8,713 bases of DNA from Chthoniobacterales bacterium (GCA_013812515.1 JACCTI010000390.1:1-8713), one strand, 5' to 3'. Shown: positions 1 through 6,886, numbered from the stretch's first letter. A program made the numbers and translations. Notes: a model not told the origin generated them from the sequence alone.

Positions 1-292
1 GTCGCCCGCTGCCATCATTCCAGCGCGAGCTGCCGTTGCCATTACTCCAGCGCGAGCCGGCGCTGCCATTTTGCAACGAGCCTGGGCGGGCTGCGATTTC
101 CGAGGAGCGGGCGCTGGAGAATTGGGAGGGGCTGATCGAGGTTGCGTGCGACCGAGCGCTGGAGAATTGGGACGGGCTGATCGCGCTTGCGTTTGACCGA
201 GCGCCGCCGCCCTGGTTTTGAGCCGATGCCACGGGAACCAGCAAGGCAGCCACCGCAATGCTGCTTACGATCGTAAATGTCTTCAGGTTCAT
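1..292 (-). CDS. Secreted Ser/Gly-rich repeat protein, 5' part only (runs off left edge)
   Basis: Reading the minus strand from an ATG at 292-290 gives 97 codons without a stop up to the window edge, so the 3' end of the gene is missing. The product starts with a clear signal peptide: a short basic start (MNLK), a hydrophobic core at about residues 7-21, and a likely cleavage after ASA at 24 before QNQGGG. The mature part is low in complexity. Two 15-residue tandem repeats (31-45 and 46-60, sharing ISPSQFSSAR) are followed by a 9-residue repeat with the core SRW (75-83, 84-92, and the start of a third). Signal peptide, unbroken frame and repeat periods that are multiples of three all support a real exported protein. 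I recognise no family and can assign no function; a surface or periplasmic structural role would be a guess. No Shine-Dalgarno sequence precedes the ATG. It is divergent from the gene at 418. Confidence 0.72.
   Translation of the reverse strand, partial: MNLKTFTIVSSIAVAALLVPVASAQNQGGGARSNASAISPSQFSSARSHATSISPSQFSSARSSEIAARPGSLQNGSAGSRWSNGNGSSRWNDGSGR
11..64 (-). repeat. Tandem 27-bp direct repeat (9-residue SRW motif)
   Basis: Units 11-37 and 38-64 match at 22 of 27 positions and share the block tccagcgcgagc. A third copy starts at 65 (gccatt) and soon diverges. On the minus strand they encode nine-residue units with the core G-S-[RW]: NGSAGSRWS and NGNGSSRWN, followed at the window edge by DGSGR. 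More copies may lie beyond the edge. Confidence 0.7.
111..200 (-). repeat. Tandem 45-bp direct repeat, two copies, inside the secreted protein gene
   Basis: Units 111-155 and 156-200 are identical at 40 of 45 positions. Both begin (plus strand) with gcgctggagaattggga. The period is 15 codons, so the repeat stays in frame; the encoded 15-mers match at 12 of 15 residues. A further partial, diverged copy of the protein motif (ARSSE) follows. This looks like a recent in-frame duplication in a low-complexity coding region. Confidence 0.85.
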
Positions 293-298
293 AATGTA

Positions 299-329
299 AT
301 TATCTTCGGGCTATTACACACCGTGACAA
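299..329 (-). promoter_or_regulatory. Possible promoter for the secreted repeat protein (weak)
   Basis: On the minus strand a TTGTCA (-35-like, 329-324) and a GATAAT (-10-like, 304-299) are separated by 19 bp, longer than the ideal 17. Transcription would then start almost at the ATG at 292, giving a leaderless or near-leaderless mRNA, which would fit the absent Shine-Dalgarno sequence. The rest of the 293-417 divergent spacer shows no convincing forward promoter for the gene at 418. Confidence 0.25.
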
Positions 330-417
330 TGGAAGAGTTGCACCTCGTGAAGATCGGATGCGCTGCGAATTCGGCCTCGCGTGAAGCTCGCCGGCTCCGC
401 TATGCTGTGGCGATTCG

Positions 418-1725
418 ATGCGTCGCTTTGGCCTCTTACTCGCTTCGCACACCGTCCTGCTTGCCTGGATCGTGTCGGTGACGGCTGCGCCTGTGGCGCG
501 CAGCGTCAGCTCGTCTCGTCAATTCATCGTCTATGGTCCTGACGCGCATCTGCGCGGCGGCATCTGCGATCTCGCGGAGCGGACGAAACAGAACGCGCTC
601 AAGTTGCTACAGATGGCCGACGATTGGCGGACGCCGATCGTAATCAATGCGCACTATCCCGAAGCCAACCTGCCGGAAGCACCGCCCGCGGCGCTCCATC
701 TCGGCCAAACGGGCTTTGGTTTGAAACTTCAGCTGGACTTGCGGGTCGACTTGAACGCCCCGCAGCGCACTCTCGAACGCGAGATCCTCCGGGCGGTATT
801 TCTCGAAATCAGTTACCGCAATCAGTGGGATATCGCGCCGGGCGTCGCTTACGTCGAACCGCCCGATTGGCTACTTGAAGGAGCGCTCGCGCTCGAGGGA
901 GGTCGCGATCTTGCAAGAATTGCGGGAGGTCTGAGCGCTGCCGCCGTTAGCGGAAACATCAGCTCGCTGGAAGATTTCCTGAGGCAGAATCCGGCGCTGC
1001 TCGAGTCCCCCCTGCGGGTGGTGTATCGCGCATATTCCGCAGCCTTGCTCGTGACGCTTGCCGAGATGCCGGGGGCCAAACAGAATCTCGCGCGGCTTCT
1101 CGCCGATCTGCCGCGGGCGGAAAGTGATCCGGCGGCCGCTCTGCGGTCCCACTTCTCCGCATTGGGCAAAGATGCGGAGGAGACGGAACGAATTTGGACC
1201 GCGAGCGTTACACGACTGGCCGCCAGCGAACATTACCGTCTTCTTGATTGTGGAGAGACGGAGCGGCAGCTCGGGCAAGTCCTCCACCTGCAAGTGCGCA
1301 AAGCTGATCGCGCCCCGACAGATTACACGCTCGAAGAGTTTCCGGCGTTCGTCCATTTGACCGCGGCGAAGAACGCATTTCGTGATATTGCCGAAGAGTT
1401 GCTTCTGCTCTCGGGGCGGGCCAATCCGCTCTATCGCCCCGTTCTCACGGAATATCAGCGGATCATCGGACTGCTCGCGCGAGGCAAGACAAACCGGATC
1501 AGCGAACGACTGGCTAAGGCACGCGGTGCTCGCGAGCAGATCAATCGCCGGATGGGCGGGATCGAAGATTACATGAACTGGTTTGAAGCGACGCAAGCGC
1601 GGAGCACGAGTGGCGCTTTCCACGATTACTTCCAGGCTGCGGAGCTGGCGACGAAACAGAAGCGACATCGGCGCGATCCGATTTCTGTGTATCTCGACGC
1701 ACTCGAGGCACAGTTGCAGCAGTAA
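418..1725 (+). CDS. Secreted gluzincin-like (peptidase MA-like) protein, apparently lacking zinc histidines
   Basis: The product has 435 residues. The ATG at 418 gives a good signal peptide (MRRF, hydrophobic core to about residue 22, probable cleavage near TAA-AP), so the protein is probably exported. Residues 118-160 resemble the core of peptidase-MA-like gluzincins. The P-x-WLLEG-x-A segment (149-156) matches the usual P-x-W-L-x-E-G-x-A motif that supplies the third zinc ligand (Glu154). Where HExxH is expected upstream there is REILR (121-125), which keeps the Glu but has Arg in place of both His. That suggests a catalytically dead relative, though this is inferred by eye. The C-terminal half (about 200-435) is mostly helical and charged, with no motif I recognise. 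The VOC gene begins 9 bp downstream, so the two may be cotranscribed. No clear ribosome binding site precedes the ATG. A long antisense frame (871-1740) is rejected. Confidence 0.8.
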   Translation: MRRFGLLLASHTVLLAWIVSVTAAPVARSVSSSRQFIVYGPDAHLRGGICDLAERTKQNALKLLQMADDWRTPIVINAHYPEANLPEAPPAALHLGQTGFGLKLQLDLRVDLNAPQRTLEREILRAVFLEISYRNQWDIAPGVAYVEPPDWLLEGALALEGGRDLARIAGGLSAAAVSGNISSLEDFLRQNPALLESPLRVVYRAYSAALLVTLAEMPGAKQNLARLLADLPRAESDPAAALRSHFSALGKDAEETERIWTASVTRLAASEHYRLLDCGETERQLGQVLHLQVRKADRAPTDYTLEEFPAFVHLTAAKNAFRDIAEELLLLSGRANPLYRPVLTEYQRIIGLLARGKTNRISERLAKARGAREQINRRMGGIEDYMNWFEATQARSTSGAFHDYFQAAELATKQKRHRRDPISVYLDALEAQLQQ

Positions 1726-1734
1726 CGACGACGT

Positions 1735-2094
1735 ATGCACAAATCACTTCCGCGAACAATTGACTACATCGAGATGCCCTCGCGTGACCTTGACGCCACG
1801 ACGCGATTCTTCGCCGGGCTGTTCGGATGGTCATTCGAGAACTACGGCCCGGCCTACGTCGCTTTCGATGATGGCCGTACTGCAGGCGGCTTCTTCTCCG
1901 CGCCGGAGGCATGGACGAACGCCGCCTCCTGTCCGCTCGTCGTCTTCTACATGCCGGAACTCGAGCAAGCGCTCGCCGACGTGAGGCGGCTCGGCGGGAG
2001 GATGACGAAGGATATGTTCGATTTTCCGGGCGGCCGCCGCTTCCATTTCGAAGCGCCGGGCAGCGGCGAGTTTGCGATCTGGTCAGATAGATAG
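1735..2094 (+). CDS. VOC family (glyoxalase/bleomycin-resistance fold) protein
   Basis: A 119-residue single-domain protein of the vicinal oxygen chelate superfamily. The N-terminal half begins IDYIEMPSRDLDATTRFF and continues with the FGW and YGP turns (30-39) and the FDDGR-x-x-GGF strand (44-53). The second beta-alpha-beta unit has PLVVFYMPELEQALADV (67-83), the GG-R turn and FPGGRRFHF-x-x-P-x-SGEFAIWSD (97-118). Candidate metal ligands by position are Glu13 and Glu112. Family members are metal-dependent lyases, isomerases, dioxygenases or binding proteins; the substrate cannot be read from the sequence. This length usually means a dimer with composite active sites. No Shine-Dalgarno sequence is visible. 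It probably shares a transcript with the gene ending at 1725. Confidence 0.9.
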   Translation: MHKSLPRTIDYIEMPSRDLDATTRFFAGLFGWSFENYGPAYVAFDDGRTAGGFFSAPEAWTNAASCPLVVFYMPELEQALADVRRLGGRMTKDMFDFPGGRRFHFEAPGSGEFAIWSDR

Positions 2095-2117
2095 GCCTGG
2101 GCGGCTGGGCGCATGAG

Positions 2118-2145
2118 TTGCTCGCTTTCGGATGCTGCGTATGAT
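2118..2145 (+). promoter_or_regulatory. Probable sigma70-type promoter for the Minf_1886-M16-DUF1844 gene group
   Basis: TTGCTC (2118-2123) and TATGAT (2140-2145, five of six to consensus) are 16 bp apart. The predicted start of transcription, about 2152, lies 25 bp before the ATG at 2177. The -10 hexamer sits inside the first palindrome and the start point falls at the beginning of the second, so regulation at this site is plausible. Inferred from sequence only. Confidence 0.45.
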
Positions 2146-2168
2146 ACGCGGCGCTCAGAGCTGAGCGC
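2137..2168. promoter_or_regulatory. Two adjacent perfect palindromes, candidate operator or 5' hairpin
   Basis: GCGTATgATACGC (2137-2149) has 6-bp arms around one base. GCGCTCAGagCTGAGCGC (2151-2168) has 8-bp arms around two bases. They are separated by a single base and lie in the 82-bp gap before the ATG at 2177. The first covers the candidate -10 box and the second the predicted start point. Loops of one or two bases are too tight for a simple intrinsic terminator and there is no T-run, so binding sites for a dimeric protein are the more natural reading. A stem in the mRNA leader with the innermost pairs open is the alternative. Confidence 0.5.
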
Positions 2169-2176
2169 ACAACCTC

Positions 2177-2611
2177 ATGCAGAAAATTGGATTCGCCGAA
2201 GCCCTCGACTCGATCGTGGCCACTGATCCACGCTACAGCCGCGAGGCGTACGTGTTCCTGCGCGACGCGCTCGACTACACGACCAAGCAGCAGAAAAAAT
2301 TGAAAGGCTCTTCCGTTCGCCATGTGGCCGGCCCCGAGTTGCTCGAAGGCGTGCGGCAGTATGCGCTGAAGCAATTTGGCCCCATGGTTGTGACGGTTCT
2401 TTCCTGTTGGGGCATCCGCTGCTGCGAAGACATTGGGCACATGGTTTTCAATCTAATCGGTGCCGGCATTTTCGGGAAAACGGAAGAGGATTCGATCGAG
2501 GACTTCAAGAGCGTCTACGATTTTCACGAAGCTTTCGTGCAGCCGTTCAAGCCGCAGAAGCCGGTCGCACCGCAGTTGCCACCGGCGCTGCCTGCGCCGA
2601 AAGCTTCCTAG
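2177..2611 (+). CDS. Minf_1886 family protein (conserved, function unknown)
   Basis: A 144-residue protein that I recognise as the Minf_1886-type conserved family, described as restricted mainly to Verrucomicrobia and Planctomycetes. Recognisable parts are the YSREAYVFLRDALDYT helix (20-35), the HVAGPELLEGVRQYALKQFG segment (49-68), and the core WGIRCCEDIGHMVFNLIGAG (78-97) followed by a charged TEEDSIEDF stretch (102-110). The C-terminal 20 residues are rich in Pro, Ala and Lys and are probably disordered. There is no signal peptide or membrane segment, so it is likely cytoplasmic. The biochemical role is unknown. It heads a close plus-strand group with the M16 peptidase and the DUF1844 gene, which are also commonly found in this phylum. 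No Shine-Dalgarno sequence precedes the ATG. The family assignment is from memory of its motifs, not from a search. Confidence 0.85.
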   Translation: MQKIGFAEALDSIVATDPRYSREAYVFLRDALDYTTKQQKKLKGSSVRHVAGPELLEGVRQYALKQFGPMVVTVLSCWGIRCCEDIGHMVFNLIGAGIFGKTEEDSIEDFKSVYDFHEAFVQPFKPQKPVAPQLPPALPAPKAS

Positions 2612-2644
2612 CGAAGCGGCGCCTTGAGCGCTGTCTCTGCTCTT

Positions 2645-5242
2645 ATGCTTTCCAACCCTCATCTCAAAGCCATTCCGCCCGGGAACTCCGCAGCGATCAG
2701 CTTTCCGCCGAGCACCGCGAGGAAGTGGGTGCTGCCGAACGGGCTTACTCTTCTTGTGCAGGAGGATCAGAGCGCGCCGGTCGCGAGCGTGCAAGCTTGG
2801 TGCGGGACCGGCAGCATCGATGAGGATGAGCATCTCGGCGCGGGCTTGTCTCACATCCTGGAGCACATGCTGTTCAAAGGAACGAAGACGCGCGCCGCGA
2901 ATGTCATCGCGCAGGCGGTGCAGGACGTGGGCGGTTACATTAACGCCTACACGTCCTTCGATCGCACCGTCTACTGGATCGACGTTCCCAAAGCAGGTGT
3001 GAACGCCGCCATCGATGTCCTTTCCGACGCGATGATGAACTCGACGCTTCCGGCGGAGGAATACGCAAAAGAGCAGGAAGTCATCCGGCGCGAGTTCGCG
3101 ATGGGGCTGGATGATCCGGACCGCATGGCGGGCCAGCTGTTATTCGCGACTGCCTACCAACGGCATCCCTACCGCCTGCCCGTGATCGGGTTGATGGACA
3201 TGTTTAATCAGCTCACGCGCGAGCAGGTACTCGATTACTACAAGCGACGCTATGTGCCTAACAACTTCACCTTCATCGTCGTCGGCGATGTCGACGCGGA
3301 GAAAGTGCACGAACAGCTCGCCGGGTTCTTCGAGAAATACCCAGCGAAGGCGCTCAAGCCGCTCTATGTCCCCGATGAACCGAAGCAGCTCGGGATGCGG
3401 GAAGGGCACCAGGAATTTGCGACGGAACTGACCCGGCTTTCGCTTGCCTGGCACATACCGGAGATCACGCATCCTGACGTTCCGGCGCTCGATCTCCTCT
3501 CGACGATCCTTGGCGATGGCCGCAGCTCGCGTCTTTACCGCCAGGTGCGCGAAGAAGCCGGCCTCGCCTTTGGTCTCTCCGCTTTTTCCTACACGCCGGG
3601 TCAGCCGGGTGTGCTCGGAGTTGATGCAACGACGGAGCCGCAGAAACGCGAGGCGACGCAGCAGTTGATCTTGCAGGTGATCGACGAATTAAAGCAAAGC
3701 GGCGCGACCGCGGAAGAACTGGCCAAGGCGAAGAAGATTTCGCTCAGTCATCATCTCGCAGCGCTGACGACAATGCGGGGACAAGCGTCGGACCTCGGCT
3801 CGAACTGGTTCCTAACGCGAAATCTTAATTTTACGCGCGACTATCTCGAGGCAGTGCAGGCCGCCACCAGCGAAGATATCCGGCGGGTCGCTACGCATTA
3901 TCTCACGACGGACAATCTCACGGTCACGTCGCTAAACCCGAGAGGCGCGTTACGCACGAAGGCAAAGGTGGCGGACAGCAGAGCGGCGGGGGAGATCGAG
4001 AAGATCGAGCTTTCGACCGGACTGCGCGTTCTCGTTCGGGAAGATGAGCGCCTCCCGCTCATCTCCATCACCGCCGTCTTTCGGGGCGGTTTGCTCGCCG
4101 AGACCCGCGAGACCAACGGGATCACGCGTCTCATGGCGAAGACGCTGCTGAAGGGCACGACCACGCGCACAGCTGAGCAGATCGCTGACACGATTGAAGC
4201 AGTTGGCGGAATCATCGGGAGCGATTCCGGGAACAACAGCTTCAGCGTCTCGCTCGATGTGACGCAGCCGGATCTTCGTCTCGCGGGCGAGTTGCTGGCC
4301 GACGTTCTTCTGAACGCCACCATGCCGGAGAAGGCCGTCGAGCGGGAACGCGAAGTACAGCTCGCGTCCATCCTCGATGAGGAAGAGCAGCTCACGTCGG
4401 TCGCTCGCAACATCCTGCGTGAGGCGCTCTTCATGGAGCATCCGTACGCGCTTCGCGGCAAAGGCTCCGCCGAGGCGGTCGCCAGCCTAACGAGACATGA
4501 TCTGCTCGCCTTTCGCGATCGTTATCTGGTGGCGAAGAACGGTGTGATCTCCGTCTTCGGGAACGTCAAGGCGTCCGAAGTGAAGCAGCTTTTTGAGCAG
4601 ACGCTCGCCACGATGCAGCCCGGCCATCTTGCCTTAGCTGACGCGACGCCAAGCAGGCCGGTGCCGAAAACGGTTGAAGTGGAGAGTATCCGGGAAAAGG
4701 CGCAGGGAGTTCTCATGGTCGGATTTCGCGGCGCAGATTTGTTCAGCCCGGATCATTATGCGCTCGAGTTGATCGACGAAGCCAGCAGCGATCTGGGCTC
4801 GCGCTTCTTCATCCGTATTCGCGACCAAATGGGACTGGCCTATTACGTGGGTTCCAGCCAGTTGCAGGGGCTTGTGCCGGGGATGTTCACATTCTACCTC
4901 GGAACCGATCCGCAGAAGCTGGCTCCCGTGAAGACCGCCTTGCTTGACGAAATCCGAAAGCTCGCAAGCGAGGGTCTAACGAGTGAAGAACTAGAGCGGG
5001 CGAAAAAGAAATTGATTGGTCAGCAGCAGATCTCGAATCAAAGCAACGATTCGTTGGGTTATATGACGGCGCTCGATGAGCTTTACGGACTCGGGTTCAA
5101 CCACTACCAGGAACTCGAACGTGCGGTGGAACGCGTCACGTTCGAGGATGTAAAAAGGGTCGCAGCGAAATACTTTCAGGCGCAGCCATATGTGCTCGCC
5201 ACCGTCCGTCCATCCAGCAACCAAACCGCGAAAGGGAAATAG
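2645..5242 (+). CDS. M16 family zinc metallopeptidase, fused active and inactive modules
   Basis: The product is 865 residues from the ATG at 2645; an in-frame TTG at 2624 would add seven, and neither has a Shine-Dalgarno sequence. Numbered from the ATG, module 1 (about 28-430) carries the inverted zinc motif HxxEH at 70-74 (HILEH) and Glu150 as third ligand, with the accompanying Glu143. The 75-residue gap from His74 to Glu150 is the family's usual spacing. It ends with an M16 C-domain (RLYRQVREEAGLAF, 296-309). Module 2 (about 446-865) repeats the fold, but the equivalent site has Arg495, Ala498 and Lys499, so it binds no zinc. Its C-domain keeps the RFFIRIRDQMGLAYYV segment (720-735), which by family knowledge forms the substrate-binding R/Y site. 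This is one chain equivalent to the heterodimeric bacterial M16B peptidases. No signal peptide is seen, so the location is probably cytoplasmic. It cleaves peptides of unknown identity. It starts 33 bp after the previous gene and ends 2 bp before the next. Confidence 0.95.
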   Translation: MLSNPHLKAIPPGNSAAISFPPSTARKWVLPNGLTLLVQEDQSAPVASVQAWCGTGSIDEDEHLGAGLSHILEHMLFKGTKTRAANVIAQAVQDVGGYINAYTSFDRTVYWIDVPKAGVNAAIDVLSDAMMNSTLPAEEYAKEQEVIRREFAMGLDDPDRMAGQLLFATAYQRHPYRLPVIGLMDMFNQLTREQVLDYYKRRYVPNNFTFIVVGDVDAEKVHEQLAGFFEKYPAKALKPLYVPDEPKQLGMREGHQEFATELTRLSLAWHIPEITHPDVPALDLLSTILGDGRSSRLYRQVREEAGLAFGLSAFSYTPGQPGVLGVDATTEPQKREATQQLILQVIDELKQSGATAEELAKAKKISLSHHLAALTTMRGQASDLGSNWFLTRNLNFTRDYLEAVQAATSEDIRRVATHYLTTDNLTVTSLNPRGALRTKAKVADSRAAGEIEKIELSTGLRVLVREDERLPLISITAVFRGGLLAETRETNGITRLMAKTLLKGTTTRTAEQIADTIEAVGGIIGSDSGNNSFSVSLDVTQPDLRLAGELLADVLLNATMPEKAVEREREVQLASILDEEEQLTSVARNILREALFMEHPYALRGKGSAEAVASLTRHDLLAFRDRYLVAKNGVISVFGNVKASEVKQLFEQTLATMQPGHLALADATPSRPVPKTVEVESIREKAQGVLMVGFRGADLFSPDHYALELIDEASSDLGSRFFIRIRDQMGLAYYVGSSQLQGLVPGMFTFYLGTDPQKLAPVKTALLDEIRKLASEGLTSEELERAKKKLIGQQQISNQSNDSLGYMTALDELYGLGFNHYQELERAVERVTFEDVKRVAAKYFQAQPYVLATVRPSSNQTAKGK
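5233..5237 (+). promoter_or_regulatory. Ribosome binding site of the DUF1844 gene
   Basis: AGGGA lies 7 bases before the ATG at 5245, inside the last codons of the M16 gene. It is the only reasonable Shine-Dalgarno sequence I see before a gene in this window. It supports 5245 as the start and close translational linkage to the peptidase gene. Confidence 0.5.
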
Positions 5243-5244
5243 TC

Positions 5245-5703
5245 ATGGCCGAAGTTCAAACCAACACACAAACCGGCGAGCTCTCGCAACGGTTTATCGA
5301 GTTCGTGATGATGCAGGCGCAGAACGCCGCGCTTTTTCTTGGGCAAATCCCAAACCCGCAGACTGGCGAGGGAGAGGTGAACCTGGAGCTGGCGCGTATG
5401 TTCATCGATCAGCTCGCGATGATCCAGGAGAAGACGCGCGGCAACTTGAGCAACGAAGAAGCGACTGTCCTCCGCAATTCGCTCTCGAATTTGCAGATGG
5501 CATTTGTGGAAGTCTCGCAAAGCAGCGCCGGCAGCGGAAGCGCGCGAGCAGAGACGGGGGCGCAGCAAGAAAGACCAGGCCCTGTTCCGGCGGAGAGTGC
5601 CCCGGTTCAGGAGAGCGCAGCGAGCGCTCCGCCCACGGCCGGCGATCCCGCTCCGGGTGAGACCGATTCGCGCAAGAAATTCACGAAGAGCTACGGCGCC
5701 TAG
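5245..5703 (+). CDS. DUF1844 domain-containing protein
   Basis: A 152-residue protein. Residues 14-90 match the DUF1844 pattern: a first amphipathic helix (RFIEFVMMQAQNAALFLGQI), then LELARMFIDQLAMIQEKTRGNLSNEE (47-72) and a closing helix L-x-x-L-Q-x-AFVEV (80-90). The family is small, helical and of unknown function, found in Verrucomicrobia, Acidobacteria, Deltaproteobacteria and Planctomycetes. After residue 92 comes a roughly 50-residue tail rich in Ala, Ser, Pro, Glu and Gly, probably disordered, ending in the basic KKFTKSYGA. There is no signal peptide. The ATG is 2 bp after the M16 stop, so the two are almost certainly cotranscribed and may be translationally coupled. The topoisomerase reading frame is open through the tail region, but its real start is downstream. 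Confidence 0.92.
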   Translation: MAEVQTNTQTGELSQRFIEFVMMQAQNAALFLGQIPNPQTGEGEVNLELARMFIDQLAMIQEKTRGNLSNEEATVLRNSLSNLQMAFVEVSQSSAGSGSARAETGAQQERPGPVPAESAPVQESAASAPPTAGDPAPGETDSRKKFTKSYGA

Positions 5704-5720
5704 CTCCGCTCCCGCCAGTT

Positions 5721-5741
5721 CGCAGGTAATTGCAGCCTGCG
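5721..5741 (+). other. Short GC-rich inverted repeat between DUF1844 and topoisomerase genes
   Basis: CGCAGG (5721-5726) and CCTGCG (5736-5741) are perfect reverse complements around a 9-base loop, within the 64-bp gap. No T-run follows, so it is a poor intrinsic terminator. It may be a weak RNA hairpin that partly separates the two genes, or chance. I see no strong promoter in this gap. Confidence 0.3.
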
Positions 5742-5767
5742 TGAGTCTTGAACGCGTATTGGATTAC

Positions 5768-6886
5768 ATGCCCGCCTCTGTTGAGCCGCTCGCGCGTGAG
5801 CAAAAGATCGCCGAACCGAACATCACCGATCCCGAGGAAGCCGCGGAGGAAGCGGGCTTGCGCTACGTCAGTGATGACAAACCGGGCTACACGCGGAAGC
5901 AGAAGGGCGACGACTTCGAGTTTTACGACACGACGGGCAAGCTGGTGACGGACGAAGCGAAGCTGCTTCGAATTAAGCGCCTCGCGATTCCACCGGCTTA
6001 CACGGACGTTTGGATTTGCCCGACGGGGAACGGCCATTTGCAGGCGACGGGCCGCGATGCGCGTGGCCGGAAGCAATACCGCTACCACGAGAAATGGCGG
6101 GAAGCGCGTGACGAAACCAAGTACGACCGGATGCTTAGTTTCGGCGCCGCGTTGCCGAAGATCCGCCAACGCGTGGAAGAAGATCTTTCCCTCCTGGGTC
6201 TACCCAAGAACAAGGTCCTCGCGACGGTTCTCTCGATCATGGAGCGCACTTTCATCCGCGTAGGAAACGAGGAGTACGTAAAGCAGAACAAATCCTACGG
6301 TCTAACGACGATGCGGAACAAGCATGTGAAGGTGAAAGGTTCCGTCCTCCGCTTCAACTTCCGCGGGAAGAGCGGCGTGGAGCATGACGTGAACGTGAGT
6401 GATCGGCGGCTGGCCCGGATCGTGAAGAAGCTGCAGGATTTGCCGGGCCAGGAGATCTTCAGCTATCTCGACGAGGAGGACGGCACGGTGCGCAACATTA
6501 CCTCACAAGACGTGAATGATTACCTGCGCGAGATCACCGGCCAAGACTTTACGGCGAAGGATTTCCGCACCTGGGCCGGAACGGTGCTGGCCGCAGTGGC
6601 GTTGAACCAGGTCGAGAAGGCGGAAACAAAGAAAGCGGCGAAGCAGAACATCAAGACCGCGGTCTCAGCGGTTGCCAAGATCCTCGGCAACACTCCCGCT
6701 GTGTGCCGGAAATGCTACGTCCATCCGGCTGTGCTCGAGACCTATCTCACTGGCGATATGATCGAAGGACTGAAGCGCAAAACGGAGGAAGCGCTGGCCG
6801 AGAACAGTCCCGACCTCCGTTCCGTCGAAGTAGCCGTGATGAGATTTCTCCAGCAGCGCCTCGCCCTGGCGCAGGCTGCGGCTTAG
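5768..6886 (+). CDS. DNA topoisomerase IB (poxvirus/bacterial type)
   Basis: The product has 372 residues from the ATG at 5768, close to the usual size of bacterial type IB enzymes. It relaxes positive and negative supercoils by transient 3'-phosphotyrosyl nicking, without ATP. The N-terminal DNA-clamp domain shows PGYTRKQ (39-45), LAIPPAYTDVWICP (72-85) and HLQATGRDARGRKQYRYH (90-107). The catalytic set is complete: Arg164 (in RVGNEEY), Lys201 (in RGKSG), Arg267 (in KDFRTWAGT), Asn308 (in LGNTP) and the nucleophile Tyr317 (in RKCYVHP). These spacings (37, 66, 41, 9) closely follow those I recall for the Deinococcus radiodurans enzyme, which also uses Asn where poxviruses have His. A GTG at 5741 is an alternative start. 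The frame is open back to 5504, but that Arg-rich stretch lies over the DUF1844 gene and is rejected. The mlaD gene converges 18 bp beyond the stop, with no visible terminator. Confidence 0.95.
   Translation: MPASVEPLAREQKIAEPNITDPEEAAEEAGLRYVSDDKPGYTRKQKGDDFEFYDTTGKLVTDEAKLLRIKRLAIPPAYTDVWICPTGNGHLQATGRDARGRKQYRYHEKWREARDETKYDRMLSFGAALPKIRQRVEEDLSLLGLPKNKVLATVLSIMERTFIRVGNEEYVKQNKSYGLTTMRNKHVKVKGSVLRFNFRGKSGVEHDVNVSDRRLARIVKKLQDLPGQEIFSYLDEEDGTVRNITSQDVNDYLREITGQDFTAKDFRTWAGTVLAAVALNQVEKAETKKAAKQNIKTAVSAVAKILGNTPAVCRKCYVHPAVLETYLTGDMIEGLKRKTEEALAENSPDLRSVEVAVMRFLQQRLALAQAAA

Noticed and set aside
338..366. TTGCAC as a -35 box for the gene at 418
   Set aside because: No -10-like hexamer is found 15-19 bp downstream, so no forward promoter is claimed in this spacer.
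218..481. Plus-strand 87-codon frame across the divergent spacer
   Set aside because: It overlaps the starts of both divergent genes, each of which has a clear signal peptide, and shows no features of its own.
871..1740. Long minus-strand frame (289 codons) opposite the 418-1725 gene
   Set aside because: It lies almost wholly antisense to a gene with a signal peptide and recognisable motifs, shows no domain, signal or membrane segment of its own, and its residues look like an out-of-frame reading of GC-rich coding DNA.
1541..2440. Minus-strand frame of 299 codons across the VOC and Minf_1886 genes
   Set aside because: Very rich in Arg, Ser and Pro, crosses three real plus-strand genes and their gaps, and has no recognisable motif.
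3898..4461. Minus-strand 187-codon frame inside the M16 gene
   Set aside because: Ser/Arg-rich shadow of the well-supported second module of the M16 peptidase.
5504..5767. N-terminal extension of the topoisomerase frame over the DUF1844 gene
   Set aside because: The extra 88 residues are an Arg/Ala-rich out-of-frame reading of the DUF1844 tail. Starting at 5768 gives the normal length of the family, and the known domain begins after it.
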